64,000 bases of DNA from Cyclobacteriaceae bacterium (lineage in GTDB: Bacteria; Bacteroidota; Bacteroidia; Cytophagales; Cyclobacteriaceae): NCBI GenBank assembly GCA_028278225.1, contig JANQEU010000099.1, positions 33,728 to 97,727 of the forward strand, written 5' to 3'. Numbering within the stretch: position 1 is the stretch's first letter; each line of letters opens with the position of its first letter. The position numbers were made by a program, and so were the translations under genes. Under the pieces are notes generated by a model. That model was not told the origin of the DNA, did not search any database, and was given only the letters and a program-made list of their open reading frames with translations. Positions 7,757 to 17,337 of the stretch are shown here, piece after piece.

Positions 7757-9127
7757 ATGAGCAAAAAGAAAGGTCACATACTCATTATAGACGATGATCA
7801 GGATGTACTATTCACTGCAAAAACCATCCTGAAGCGGGAATACGAAACGATCACAACAGAAAGTACTCCCAATCGTCTGGAGGCATTAATGCGCAAAGAA
7901 AACATCGATCTCATTATACTTGATATGAATTTCAAGGCCGGAGTAACTTCCGGAAATGAGGGAATATTCTGGCTGAGAAAGATCAAAGAGCTGGCTCCCG
8001 ATGTGCATGTACTTATGAATACTGCCTACGGAGATATTCAGCTTGCGGTAGAATCGATGAAATTGGGTGCGGTAGATTTCCTTGTAAAGCCGTGGGAAAA
8101 GGAAGTTTTGCTTTCTACCGTAAATACGGTTTTTGAACTTAGAAAATCCCAGAAGAAGGTTGAAAAGCTGAAAGGAAGGGAATCTGCACTTATCAAGGAT
8201 ATTGATTCGGGGTTCGGGGAATTGATCTTTTCATCTGACAAGATGGCGAATGTGATGGACACTATTAACAGAGTGGCTGAAACTGACGCATCCGTTTTAA
8301 TCCTTGGTGAGAACGGTACAGGAAAAGAGATCATAGCGAGAACTATTCACAGGATATCCCATCGAAGTACTGAATCTCTGATAAAGGTAGACATGGGGGC
8401 AATTACGGAAAGCCTGTTTGAATCGGAATTGTTTGGTCATGTAAAAGGAGCCTTTACAGACGCAAAGGAAGATCGTCCCGGCCGGTTCGAAATTGCCGAT
8501 GGAGGTACCATTTTTCTGGATGAAATCGGTAATCTCAGCGTGGCAATGCAAGTTAAACTATTGTCTGTCCTGCAAAATAGTACAGTGTGTCGTGTGGGTT
8601 CTTCGAAAGTAGTTCCCTTTGATGTGCGGGTGGTCTCGGCGACCAATATGCCGATCTATGATATGATAAACTCCGGAGAATTCCGTCAGGATCTCCTTTA
8701 TCGCATAAATACTGTAGAAATTGAAATCCCGGCGCTTCGTGAAAGGAAAGAAGATATTTTGACATTGGCAAATCACTTTTTGGATCAGTATACCGGGAAA
8801 TATCAGAAACCAGGCATGACCATTGACCCTAAAGCTGTCAGACAACTGGAGACCTATCCCTGGCCCGGGAATATTCGTGAACTTCAGCACGCAATCGAAC
8901 GGGCAGTGATCATGAGCCGTAGTCGTTTGCTAACTGCAAATGATTTCCTGATGCCAAAAAAGGTGGTAACACCTAAAGAAAGCTCCTTAAAGGTGGAAGA
9001 TGTCGAGAAGAATACCATTCAGCAAGCTATCAGCAAGCATGAGGGTAATCTCAGTAAAGCGAGTGAGGAATTAGGAATTGGCAGAACTACATTGTACAGG
9101 AAAATGAAGAAGTACGGAATCGATTGA
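7757..9127 (+). CDS. NtrC-family sigma-54-dependent response regulator
   Basis: A 456-residue activator with three domains. The receiver domain has an acidic pocket (IDDDQD), phospho-acceptor D56 and K111. The AAA+ domain has Walker A GENGTGKE (184-191), sigma-54 contact loop GAFTDA (231-236; consensus GAFTGA) and Walker B TIFLDEIG (251-258). A C-terminal Fis-type helix-turn-helix (415-456) includes SEELGIGRTTLYRKM. I chose the ATG at 7757; a GTG at 7742 would add five residues. The kinase gene follows at 9223 after another repeat array, so the two form a two-component pair. The dyads upstream of both FtsX permeases are plausible targets. Confidence 0.93.
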   Translation: MSKKKGHILIIDDDQDVLFTAKTILKREYETITTESTPNRLEALMRKENIDLIILDMNFKAGVTSGNEGIFWLRKIKELAPDVHVLMNTAYGDIQLAVESMKLGAVDFLVKPWEKEVLLSTVNTVFELRKSQKKVEKLKGRESALIKDIDSGFGELIFSSDKMANVMDTINRVAETDASVLILGENGTGKEIIARTIHRISHRSTESLIKVDMGAITESLFESELFGHVKGAFTDAKEDRPGRFEIADGGTIFLDEIGNLSVAMQVKLLSVLQNSTVCRVGSSKVVPFDVRVVSATNMPIYDMINSGEFRQDLLYRINTVEIEIPALRERKEDILTLANHFLDQYTGKYQKPGMTIDPKAVRQLETYPWPGNIRELQHAIERAVIMSRSRLLTANDFLMPKKVVTPKESSLKVEDVEKNTIQQAISKHEGNLSKASEELGIGRTTLYRKMKKYGID

Positions 9128-9147
9128 TTTGGATAAATGGTTTAGAT

Positions 9148-9211
9148 AGTTGAACGGTTGAATGGTTGAATGGTTGAATGGTTAAACGGTTAAACAGTTA
9201 AACGGTTAAAC
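9148..9211. repeat. Octamer tandem repeat array D (8 units)
   Basis: Eight 8-bp units (AGTTGAAC, GGTTGAAT, GGTTAAAC and similar) between the response regulator stop and the TTG start of the histidine kinase, which begins 12 bp further on. It separates two genes that would normally be adjacent or overlapping. Confidence 0.9.
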
Positions 9212-9222
9212 TGTGGTGTATT

Positions 9223-10563
9223 TTGAGGTTTAGAATTCAAATAGTCCTACGTCTCATACTGATCCTGGTATTTGGCTGGGCTGCTTTTTATTTTATTGCC
9301 CGAACCTCATTTTGGCTGCTCTTTTTCTGGTTCATCTTGTTTGCCATACTCTTATTAATTGATCTTGTCCGCTATGTCGAAAAATCCAACAGGGATTTGA
9401 GTAATTTTTTGGTGGCTATTCAGCAGAATGATTTTTCTAATATCTATCCCGAAAAAAAAAGTAGATCAAAAGCGCTCTACCGGGCTTTCAATATCATCAC
9501 AAGGGAGTTTATCAAATTAAGAAGTGAGAAAGAGTCCAATTTTCATTTTCTTAAGACAGTCGTTGAGCATAGTGGAGTTCCTCTTTTGGCGTATGACACA
9601 AGGCAACGAAAAATCACATTGGTGAACGAGGCCGCCAAGGAACTGTTCCACATCCCTCATTTGACCAAACTGGAGTCCCTCAGCAGGATCAACCAGGAAT
9701 TACTTGACACTGTAATGGATCTAAAGAGTAATGAAAAAGTACTGCTGAAAACAGAGATAAATGGTGAGATCTTCCATCTTTCGGTACTAGCCAAAGAATT
9801 AGTACTGCAGCAGGAGCGATTCAAGGTATTAGCCTTTCATAACATCAACTCAGAACTTGACCAAAATGAAATTGAATCCTGGCAAAAACTGATAAGGGTA
9901 CTGACACATGAAATCAAGAATAGTGTGATCCCAATCTCGACTCTCACCGAAGTGATCAACCATATGATAATTGATGAAGAGGGCAGGCCCATCTCTCTTT
10001 CTGACCTGGATGAAGAGGAAAATGACGATCTGAGGACCAGCCTTCAAACCATTGAAAAGAGAAGTAAAGGGCTTGTTCGCTTTGTGGCTTCATATGGTGA
10101 TCTGGCAAAAGTCCCAAGGCCACAGCTTGAGGTATGTGATGTTAAAGAACTCATAAGTCAGATTGTGGATCTGGAACGGCAGGAAGCGGAGAAAAGAGGT
10201 ATAACAATAACTACAGACTTGCCAGACCGTGAGGTTACTCACCTGCTGGATCAGCAGATGATGGAGCAGGTCCTGATCAATTTGATCAAGAATGCAATTG
10301 AAGTGTTGGATGGTCAAAAGGACGCCCGGATCATTTTATCCCTGACGAAACCCGGTCAATCCGTATCCATCAGGGTAATGGACAATGGTCCCGGGATGGA
10401 CCGTGATACGTTGGAAAATATCTTTGTCCCGTTTTACACTACAAAAGAGGGTGGTAGTGGAATTGGTCTGAGTCTTTCCCGTCAGATCGTAAGAGCGCAC
10501 AAAGGAAATCTAAGAGTTTCAAGCAAACCGGGGGAGGGAACAGTTTTTGAGATAATGATCTGA
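9223..10563 (+). CDS. NtrY-like membrane sensor histidine kinase
   Basis: A 446-residue kinase and partner of the preceding NtrC-type regulator. Two membrane helices at the N-terminus (about 8-27 and 30-48) are joined by a very short loop, so there is hardly any periplasmic sensor. A linker and PAS-like domain (about 110-210) follow, then the dimerisation/phospho-acceptor motif VLTHEIKNSV with H229. The ATPase domain has intact boxes: NLIKNAIEVL, MDNGPGM and GSGIGLSLSRQIV. The start is a TTG with no ATG alternative near it. It probably senses an intramembrane or cytoplasmic signal. Confidence 0.92.
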   Translation: MRFRIQIVLRLILILVFGWAAFYFIARTSFWLLFFWFILFAILLLIDLVRYVEKSNRDLSNFLVAIQQNDFSNIYPEKKSRSKALYRAFNIITREFIKLRSEKESNFHFLKTVVEHSGVPLLAYDTRQRKITLVNEAAKELFHIPHLTKLESLSRINQELLDTVMDLKSNEKVLLKTEINGEIFHLSVLAKELVLQQERFKVLAFHNINSELDQNEIESWQKLIRVLTHEIKNSVIPISTLTEVINHMIIDEEGRPISLSDLDEEENDDLRTSLQTIEKRSKGLVRFVASYGDLAKVPRPQLEVCDVKELISQIVDLERQEAEKRGITITTDLPDREVTHLLDQQMMEQVLINLIKNAIEVLDGQKDARIILSLTKPGQSVSIRVMDNGPGMDRDTLENIFVPFYTTKEGGSGIGLSLSRQIVRAHKGNLRVSSKPGEGTVFEIMI

Positions 10564-10667
10564 TCCACGGAGTTTTTACAATCCGTCTTCCAAATCCTAC
10601 AGTTCGGTAACTCTTTTTATTGAACAGGTTATCACTCATTCATTTTTGGGTTGTAATCAAACTCAAA

Positions 10668-12806
10668 ATGAAACCACTACTTTTTATAAATTTATTTCTT
10701 CTGGCATTTACAATTAACGGTCAAAACACGATCAAAGGTAATGTCCGGGACCCCGGGGGGGAAGCGGTCATTGGCGCCAATGTTTATTTATTGGATACTT
10801 ACGATGGTGCTACAACTGATATCGAAGGGAATTTCAACTTTGAAACATTCGAAACAGGATCACAAACCCTGATCGTGTCTTTCATTGGTTTTCACGAGTA
10901 TCAAAAAGAACTAACAATTGGGAGAGACGAGGAACTTCAAATTTCCCTGAAAGAAAAGATAGATGAGTTGAATGCAGTAGTGATCTCAGCCGGGTCATTT
11001 AATGCTTCAGACGAAGCCAAGAAAGTAATCATGAAGTCAGTGGATGTTGTTACAACCGCTGGCGCTACTGCGGATATAGCCGGTGCGTTAAACACGCTCC
11101 CGGGGACGCAAACCGTGGGTGAAACAGGACGTCTATTTGTCCGGGGTGGTGACGGATATGAGACCAAAACATTCATCGATGGCATGGTTGTCCATAATGA
11201 ATACAGCCCAAGCGCTCCCAATACTCCTTCCAGGAGCCGGTTCTCCCCATTCATTTTCAAAGGGACAAGTTTTTCGACCGGGGGATATTCGGCCGAATAC
11301 GGTCAGGCTTTGTCTTCAGCCTTAATTCTTGATTCAAAAGACGTAGCGGCCATAACCAGGAGTGATATTTCATTGATGTCCGTGGGGGCTGATGTTGCTC
11401 ATACTCATGTTTGGGATCGATCTTCATTTAGCGGAAAGGTGTCGTACTCGAATCTCACGCCTTATTTCGAATTGATGAAACAGAGATTGAAGTGGGACAA
11501 AGCTCCCGAGGAATGGATGGGGAATTTCGCCTATCGCAAGGAAGCCGGAAATTCAGGGTTGCTTAAGCTCTACGGTAACTTTAGTACGGCAACACTTGAC
11601 CTTTTCCAGGAAGAGATCGGAGATCCCACTTTGACTTATCCTGTCGGTATTGACAATGATTACAGCTATCTCAATGCAGTTTACCGTGATGCCATAAATG
11701 CTAAATGGGCCGTAAAACTTGGAATTGCCGATACAAGAAGTTTTCAAAAATCTATGGAGGGGGACAATGGCATTGAAAACGAATTAACGGGAAATCATGT
11801 CAAAGCGGTATTGCTGTATACTCCTTCTGACCGAATTAATCTGCAGGCCGGAGGAGAGGTCCTTAGAACCGAGAATGTTCAGAAATACCTGGCTGACACA
11901 TCCACCCTCAGGCAGTCGTATTCCCGTAACATAATGTCAAGCCATATTGAGACAGAAGGGTATATATCAAAGGATCTGGTTATTCGGGCGGGAGGCCGGT
12001 TTGAGTTCAATTCACTCAACAAAGCTACAAACGTATCGCCACGCTTGTCCCTGGCAATCAGGGCCGGAGAACATGGCCAGGTCTCATTTGCTCATGGCAG
12101 GTTTTACCAATCAGCGCCGGATCAGTATCTATTTCTCGAGCCAAACCTGGACCAGGAAAGATCGACGCATTGGATCACAAACTACCAGTGGTCCACGGGA
12201 AGGAGGACGTTCCGGGCCGAAGCATACCGGAAAACATATGATCACTTGGTGAAAGGGACTTCAACCGACCTCCGTAATACCGGAGATGGCTACGCAACGG
12301 GATTTGATCTATGGTGGCGTGATGGCGATACTTTTGACGGGCTGGATTACTGGATCTCATATTCCTTTCTGGATACCGAAAGGGATTACAGGGATTACCC
12401 GGGCAGATATACACCCGGTTTTGCTTCAAAGCACAATCTTTCAGTAGTATTCAAAAAATGGATTGAGCGTATTACCAGTCAGGTCGGAGCAACATATACT
12501 TTCAGTACGCCCAGAGCTTACACTGACCTTAACATGGAAGGATTTCAACAAGCCAGAACACCTTCCTTCCATGACCTGAGCGTAAACATCAGCTACCTGA
12601 TGAACAGTCAGGTGATCGTACATGCCCTGGTAAATAATGTGCTGGGGGTCAATAATGTTTTCGGCTATGAGTATGCAGGTCAACCTGACGGAGATGGTAT
12701 ATATGCCCGAAGGGCAATCACTCCGGCGGCAAAGCGATTCTTCTTTATAGGAGTTTTCATCACCTTATCAAAAGTGAAATCAATAAATCAATTACCAAAT
12801 CTTTAA
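10668..12806 (+). CDS. TonB-dependent outer-membrane receptor with carboxypeptidase-like N-terminal domain
   Basis: A 712-residue outer-membrane receptor. The ATG at 10668 is chosen over an in-frame TTG at 10620 because it starts directly with a signal peptide (MKPLLFINLFLLAFTINGQ). A CarboxypepD_reg-like domain (about 20-100, GNVRDPGGEAVIGANVYLL) precedes the plug (about 115-215, LPGTQTVGETGRLFVRGGDG, then FIDGMVV) and the beta barrel with an aromatic C-terminal region. It imports a substrate with energy from TonB-ExbB-ExbD. The following TPR gene starts 24 bp downstream, so the two are probably one operon. No SusD-like gene is adjacent. Substrate unknown. Confidence 0.92.
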   Translation: MKPLLFINLFLLAFTINGQNTIKGNVRDPGGEAVIGANVYLLDTYDGATTDIEGNFNFETFETGSQTLIVSFIGFHEYQKELTIGRDEELQISLKEKIDELNAVVISAGSFNASDEAKKVIMKSVDVVTTAGATADIAGALNTLPGTQTVGETGRLFVRGGDGYETKTFIDGMVVHNEYSPSAPNTPSRSRFSPFIFKGTSFSTGGYSAEYGQALSSALILDSKDVAAITRSDISLMSVGADVAHTHVWDRSSFSGKVSYSNLTPYFELMKQRLKWDKAPEEWMGNFAYRKEAGNSGLLKLYGNFSTATLDLFQEEIGDPTLTYPVGIDNDYSYLNAVYRDAINAKWAVKLGIADTRSFQKSMEGDNGIENELTGNHVKAVLLYTPSDRINLQAGGEVLRTENVQKYLADTSTLRQSYSRNIMSSHIETEGYISKDLVIRAGGRFEFNSLNKATNVSPRLSLAIRAGEHGQVSFAHGRFYQSAPDQYLFLEPNLDQERSTHWITNYQWSTGRRTFRAEAYRKTYDHLVKGTSTDLRNTGDGYATGFDLWWRDGDTFDGLDYWISYSFLDTERDYRDYPGRYTPGFASKHNLSVVFKKWIERITSQVGATYTFSTPRAYTDLNMEGFQQARTPSFHDLSVNISYLMNSQVIVHALVNNVLGVNNVFGYEYAGQPDGDGIYARRAITPAAKRFFFIGVFITLSKVKSINQLPNL

Positions 12807-12830
12807 ATCAAACTTGAAAAACTTATTACA

Positions 12831-13472
12831 ATGAAAAATTTGATCTTTACACTAATCGGTTGTCTCATGTCGGGTGGTTTGCTGGCCGGCAATGGCCAGT
12901 ATGAAGCGGCGATGGGAAAGAACATTCCGGCGATGTTCGCTGCCAGCAGTACGGAAGAACTCACCAAAATAGTTAACCAGTTTGAGCGAATAGGGGATGC
13001 AGAGGGTGATAAATGGGAGCCGTATTACTACGCCTCTTTCGGCTACATCAGGTTGATGCAGTTTACGGAGGATGCCGCAACCAAAGACCAGTACCTGGAC
13101 AAGGCCATGAACATGATAGAAAAAGGAGAGCAGGTAAATCCCAATGAATCCGAATTGGAATCACTGCGGGGTTATGTGCATATGATGCGTCTGACCGTAG
13201 ACCCCGCAACCCGCGGGCAACAATATAGCGGTCTGGCATTCAATTCCTTCAATAAAGCGGTGAGCCTGAATCCTGACAATCCCAGGGCCGTTTTTCTTCT
13301 CGGTCAGATGCAACTGGGGACGGCGCAATTCTTTGGTGGGGGTGATGGTGGTTCATGTGAGACTTTCAGGAAGGCATCGACTCTTTTTGAGAACGACAAC
13401 GATGAAAATCCATTTGCACCGAGTTGGGGGAAAAGCGCTGTTGAGGAGGCTCTGAAGGGTTGTGAGAACTAA
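12831..13472 (+). CDS. Periplasmic TPR-like protein, partner of the TonB receptor
   Basis: A 213-residue exported protein with a signal peptide (about 1-20, ending GGLLAG) and repeated helical hairpins of the tetratricopeptide type, for example around AFNSFNKAVSLNPDNPRAVF. The spacing of alanine and aromatic residues fits three or more TPR units. It lies 24 bp after the TonB-dependent receptor and before a strong terminator, so it is the last gene of a two-gene unit. TPR proteins usually bind other proteins; here it may help the receptor. Exact function unknown. Confidence 0.8.
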   Translation: MKNLIFTLIGCLMSGGLLAGNGQYEAAMGKNIPAMFAASSTEELTKIVNQFERIGDAEGDKWEPYYYASFGYIRLMQFTEDAATKDQYLDKAMNMIEKGEQVNPNESELESLRGYVHMMRLTVDPATRGQQYSGLAFNSFNKAVSLNPDNPRAVFLLGQMQLGTAQFFGGGDGGSCETFRKASTLFENDNDENPFAPSWGKSAVEEALKGCEN

Positions 13473-13484
13473 GGGATTGCGGAC

Positions 13485-13519
13485 AAGTTCGGCGCGGAAG
13501 TTCCTTCCGCGCCGAACTT
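13485..13519. terminator. Strong hairpin between convergent genes
   Basis: A perfect 16-bp stem (AAGTTCGGCGCGGAAG with its complement) and a 3-nt TTC loop, 12 bp after the TPR gene and 16 bp from the convergent osmC-like stop. There is no long U-tract, but position and stem strength fit a bidirectional terminator. Confidence 0.7.
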
Positions 13520-13535
13520 CACACACCATACCTGA

Positions 13536-14006
13536 TCATTTCACAACGGCTGTTGGTTCGTGAATGACCGGGAAATTGACAGAGTTTGCAATAAAACATT
13601 TTTGATTTGCCTCCTTATGGAGGTCATTCATCTTTTCAATCATTGAGGCATCACTTACCGTAATATGCGGTTTCAAAACAACCTGGCTGAATCTGCCGCT
13701 GCCGTCTCCCTGTTCCTCCATTATTCCTTCGGCGTGATCTTCATAACGGATCACATTGACGCCATTTACGGAACTTAAATGCAAAAACCACAGCATGTGA
13801 CACCCTGATAACCCGGCCACCAGTAACTCCTCGGGATTATACTTTGCAGGATCACCCCTGAATGATGGATCGGATGACGCCGGTATGGTAATCTTATCTC
13901 CGGTCTTTATTTCGTGGCTCCTCTCATATGAGCGATAGCTTCTCGTGCCACTCCCGGTATTTCCGGTCCATTTCAGGTGAATTTTGTAATTATGAATTTT
14001 CGGCAT
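13536..14006 (-). CDS. OsmC/Ohr-family thiol peroxidase
   Basis: A 156-residue cytoplasmic protein of the OsmC superfamily, which reduces organic hydroperoxides through a cysteine pair. The expected cysteines are C69 in LLVAGLSGCHM and C137 in QKCFIANS, with the conserved glutamate in NPEELL. The length is normal. It is the last of three minus-strand genes (aminotransferase fusion, DinB, OsmC) separated by at most 4 bp or overlapping, so it is probably cotranscribed with them. The OsmC-versus-Ohr subtype was not resolved. Confidence 0.9.
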   Translation of the reverse strand: MPKIHNYKIHLKWTGNTGSGTRSYRSYERSHEIKTGDKITIPASSDPSFRGDPAKYNPEELLVAGLSGCHMLWFLHLSSVNGVNVIRYEDHAEGIMEEQGDGSGRFSQVVLKPHITVSDASMIEKMNDLHKEANQKCFIANSVNFPVIHEPTAVVK

Positions 14007-14009
14007 GAT

Positions 14010-14531
14010 CTATTTATTCAATACACCCAGGTACTCCTTCCAGGGTCCCACCTCATCCTCATACTGTTTTGCCATCACCCTGGAAATCTGGGCTATGTGC
14101 GTCATGTCATGGACAGTCCATGTAGATAATAATTGTGCAAGATTCACCTCACCCAGCGCAGGATGAATTCCCTGTAGTTTCAGCACGTTGTCGTCAATCG
14201 GAATTGATTTGAGGATTTCTATATTCTTTGCCCGCAGCTTCTCAAACTCCTCCAAAAGCTGATCCAGAGATTTACCTTCACTATCGCGGAATTGGGCAAA
14301 CCGGTCAAAAGGCTCAAATGTGCCCCTGTTTCCTTCCAGGATAATCCTGGTCCTGGCAATCCAGTCCGTTTTTTCACCATGTACCAGATGTCCGATGACA
14401 TCAAAAACACTCCAGGTATCACTACCTTCATTGGTATGTGTCCAATCGGTCGACAAACCTGTCAACATCGTTTTCAGAACCGCAGGAGTCTTTTCTAAAA
14501 TTTCGAGAGACCCGGATAAATTAAATTTCAT
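14010..14531 (-). CDS. DinB-family protein
   Basis: A 173-residue four-helix protein of the DinB/YfiT-like superfamily. The metal-binding histidines are visible as H48 (in IGHLVHGEK), H141 and H145 (in TVHDMTHIAQ). Members act as metal-dependent thiol transferases or have no known function; the name comes from damage-inducible Bacillus genes. The start overlaps the 3' end of the kinase-aminotransferase gene by 11 bp, which suggests translational coupling, and osmC follows after 3 bp. Confidence 0.88.
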   Translation of the reverse strand: MKFNLSGSLEILEKTPAVLKTMLTGLSTDWTHTNEGSDTWSVFDVIGHLVHGEKTDWIARTRIILEGNRGTFEPFDRFAQFRDSEGKSLDQLLEEFEKLRAKNIEILKSIPIDDNVLKLQGIHPALGEVNLAQLLSTWTVHDMTHIAQISRVMAKQYEDEVGPWKEYLGVLNK

Positions 14532-16764
14532 CTTTCCCTTTGATTAGTTGAACAAATACTTCAAAATAACGGTCCACATTCTCCCTGTTAAAGCATAACG
14601 GGGGTTTCATTTTCAGGACATTGTCATATGGACCATCGGTACTGGTTAGAACGTAATTCTCCTTCATTTGATTCTTGATAAATGATGCATATTCCGTTGC
14701 CGGTTTCCCTGTTTCAGGGTTGGTAAACTCAATACCCAGGAACAGACCTTCACACCTGATGTCCCCAATATAAGGCGCCTCATCCGCATATTCCCTTGCT
14801 TTGTGTTCGAAGTACCTTCCCACCTCAAGCGCGTTTTCCTGTAACCCTTCCTCTTCGATGACTTCCAAAACCGCCTTGGCTGCTTCCATTGAAACGGGAT
14901 TCCCGCCAAAAGAACTGAAAAACTCCATACCATTGTCAAAGGCATCAGCAATCTCACTGGTAGTTACCACAGCTCCGATAGGATGACCATTTCCCATTGG
15001 TTTTCCTAATATGACAATGTCGGGTATGATGCCATGTCTCTCATATCCCCAGAAATGATGGCCGACCCTGCCGAATCCAACCTGTACCTCATCCATGATG
15101 CAAAGAATATCTTTCCGATCCAGATAGGATTTAAGTGATTTCAGATAGCCATCTGCCAAAGGAACCTGTCCCCCGCAACCGGAAATAGATTCCGCAATGA
15201 ATGCTGATGGATGTGTCCCATCTTCGAGTAAGAGATCTATTCTCCGGATGGCATCATTGGCATAAGCCGCCCCCGATTCAAATATCCCATGGTACGTTTT
15301 CGGGAGAGGAAGTGTTGTGACATTTTCGGAAGCACCTTTTCCTCCCTTCCCGTCAAACTTGTATGAGCTTATTTCTATACCCAATCGGGTATTGCCATGA
15401 TACCCGTGTTCAAGGACCAAAATGTGATTTCTATGTGTGAAAGTATTGGCCAGTCTGATTGCAAGGTCGGAGGCCGCACTTCCGGAATTGACGAAGAAGA
15501 CCTTGTTCAGTTTTTCCGGGAAATATGAAAGTAGTTTCTCAGCGTATTCGGCTATGGAATCATACAGGTAGCGCGTGTTGGTATTCAACCTCCTGATCTG
15601 TTTTGATATTGCCAGTGACACCCTTGGATGACAGTGTCCCACATGTGGAATGTTATTGTATGCATCCAGGTATGTGTTCCCGTAAGCGTCGTACATGTAC
15701 TGAAATGAGGCTCCTGACATATAAACAGGAACTTCGTAACTAAGGCTCAGTGATGAGCTTAGGTTTTTGGTCCGTAAATTCCTGACATGGTCAAAGCTTG
15801 CTGCTACACGTTTTTTAAGCCCACCAGCCTGCAGAAACGCCTTGGTCATGTCGACAGGACTGATTGATGGCCATTTTTCCAGGAGTTCCCACGCTGGCTT
15901 TTCGCTGATCAAAATATACTCCGTATCGTCTCCCTTTGCCTTTTTTTCGGCCGAATGACAAACACTTTGACATAATCTGGCAGCAATTAAATAGTACAAA
16001 ATGCTAATCTCGATCTCCGTTAATGGGAGTATTTGGCAATAACCCTCTACTATGGGAACTGTACCCGAGATCGGGTTTTCCTTCGACATCATGACATATG
16101 CCAGTGCGATAGCCAACTCATTGATAAGCGGAGCATAGCACATATCACCAAAGTCCAGGAGGCCACAAACTCTTTCGTTCCGTGTCAGGATATTCCAGTC
16201 GTTCCAGTCGTTGTGAATGATAGAATGTCTTAGCTCCGGGATCTGAGGTTGTACAAAATGTTGATACTGATCAAAAAAGTAATCAACTAACTTCCTTCCT
16301 GACGGCTCGATAAACCTGACGCTGGCCCAATTCGTCAAACACCTGCTGAGGTCCCAGCTATGGCGGTATGATTCAATTACCGGGTCCCTGTATTTCAGAA
16401 GTTCCACATTCAGTTTGGCCATGGATTGCCCCAGGTCCACGAGCAGCTTCTCAGAGTGGTCAACCTCTGCCAGGAAACTGCCTTCAATGAAATGCAACAC
16501 CCTGGAAAAAGACCCATCCTTGTATCGGACCAGGCCCAGATCAGGGAAAGCCGGTCTGGATAGTGAAAATGGAAGATTTTCCGAAAGGATCTCCACCAAC
16601 CTGTTTTCTGATCCGACAAGATCGTATTTGGAGGGATCTTTGTAATATTTCAGCACAAATGATCTGCCGGCCTGATCGGTGATTTTGTAATTTTCGCTAC
16701 CATATCCCTCCATTTTTATTGTTTCGACAGCGTCAACGGGATAGGGATCAAGGAGCTTTTTCAT
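14521..16764 (-). CDS. Fused APH-family kinase and class III aminotransferase/phospholyase
   Basis: A 747-residue two-domain enzyme. Residues 1-310 are an aminoglycoside-phosphotransferase-like kinase with catalytic HNDWNDWN (184-191) and metal-binding DFGDM (204-208). Residues 330-747 are a class III PLP enzyme with PLP-contact SGSAA (427-431), DEVQ (558-561) and Schiff-base lysine K588 in ILGKPMGNG. Vertebrates use the same pair as separate proteins: hydroxylysine kinase, then 5-phosphohydroxylysine phospholyase, with ethanolamine-phosphate phospholyase as a close relative. The fusion suggests phosphorylation of an amino alcohol followed by PLP-dependent elimination. The substrate is inferred, not proven. 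Confidence 0.88.
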   Translation of the reverse strand: MKKLLDPYPVDAVETIKMEGYGSENYKITDQAGRSFVLKYYKDPSKYDLVGSENRLVEILSENLPFSLSRPAFPDLGLVRYKDGSFSRVLHFIEGSFLAEVDHSEKLLVDLGQSMAKLNVELLKYRDPVIESYRHSWDLSRCLTNWASVRFIEPSGRKLVDYFFDQYQHFVQPQIPELRHSIIHNDWNDWNILTRNERVCGLLDFGDMCYAPLINELAIALAYVMMSKENPISGTVPIVEGYCQILPLTEIEISILYYLIAARLCQSVCHSAEKKAKGDDTEYILISEKPAWELLEKWPSISPVDMTKAFLQAGGLKKRVAASFDHVRNLRTKNLSSSLSLSYEVPVYMSGASFQYMYDAYGNTYLDAYNNIPHVGHCHPRVSLAISKQIRRLNTNTRYLYDSIAEYAEKLLSYFPEKLNKVFFVNSGSAASDLAIRLANTFTHRNHILVLEHGYHGNTRLGIEISSYKFDGKGGKGASENVTTLPLPKTYHGIFESGAAYANDAIRRIDLLLEDGTHPSAFIAESISGCGGQVPLADGYLKSLKSYLDRKDILCIMDEVQVGFGRVGHHFWGYERHGIIPDIVILGKPMGNGHPIGAVVTTSEIADAFDNGMEFFSSFGGNPVSMEAAKAVLEVIEEEGLQENALEVGRYFEHKAREYADEAPYIGDIRCEGLFLGIEFTNPETGKPATEYASFIKNQMKENYVLTSTDGPYDNVLKMKPPLCFNRENVDRYFEVFVQLIKGKDEI

Positions 16765-16923
16765 TACCTGCCTAAATTAAGTAACCTGCCTTTCTGTCCA
16801 AAACATACTTTCCGCTCACTGACTAAAATCATTTTTGGATGAAGCAAAAAAGCTATCCCTTAGCGTATAAAAGCTTTATTTTGTATTTTGAGGTATAGTC
16901 AAAACAGTCAAAACCGATTTTGT

Positions 16924-17313
16924 ATGGGGATCATAAGAAAATTTGTCGGGCCAAAATCAAAATACGACAAGACACTTCCATTTACCTACGAGGCGCGTAT
17001 AGACGCTCTGGATGGTGAGGGAGATGAATCAGATCTTGAGTACTTCTATTCGGACACACTTTGCGGATTGGTTGAATACCTGGATAAAAACAATATTCCA
17101 GCAGAAGATGTGGAGTTATTTGGTATTTATCAGGATAAAGAGGTTAACATCGATCCAACACCATTACAAACAGAAGACAAACATTGGCTGAAGCGCCCGG
17201 TCTTATGCAGGTCATTGGAAGAACACTATAGTAAAACGATGGAGCTGCATTATAAGGGGCATAAGGAAAAGGATGACTGTTCGTTTACAGACCGGGATAG
17301 GAGTGTTTTCTGA
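16924..17313 (+). CDS. Conserved-looking hypothetical protein
   Basis: A 129-residue soluble, acidic protein without signal peptide or membrane segment. The ATG at 16924 is preferred to an in-frame TTG at 16888. The middle (EYFYSDTLCGLVEYLDKNNI) looks helical; the C-terminus is rich in Lys, His and Asp with two cysteines, without a recognisable metal motif. It is divergent from the kinase-aminotransferase gene and convergent with the DUF4350-like gene, so it has its own promoter. I do not recognise a family. Confidence 0.6.
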   Translation: MGIIRKFVGPKSKYDKTLPFTYEARIDALDGEGDESDLEYFYSDTLCGLVEYLDKNNIPAEDVELFGIYQDKEVNIDPTPLQTEDKHWLKRPVLCRSLEEHYSKTMELHYKGHKEKDDCSFTDRDRSVF

Positions 17314-17337
17314 AACAACTTTGTGTTATTTGGATTT

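Noticed and set aside
6450..9211. Short regular repeats as a possible CRISPR array
   Set aside because: The units are 8 bp, directly tandem and without spacers, and no cas gene is present.
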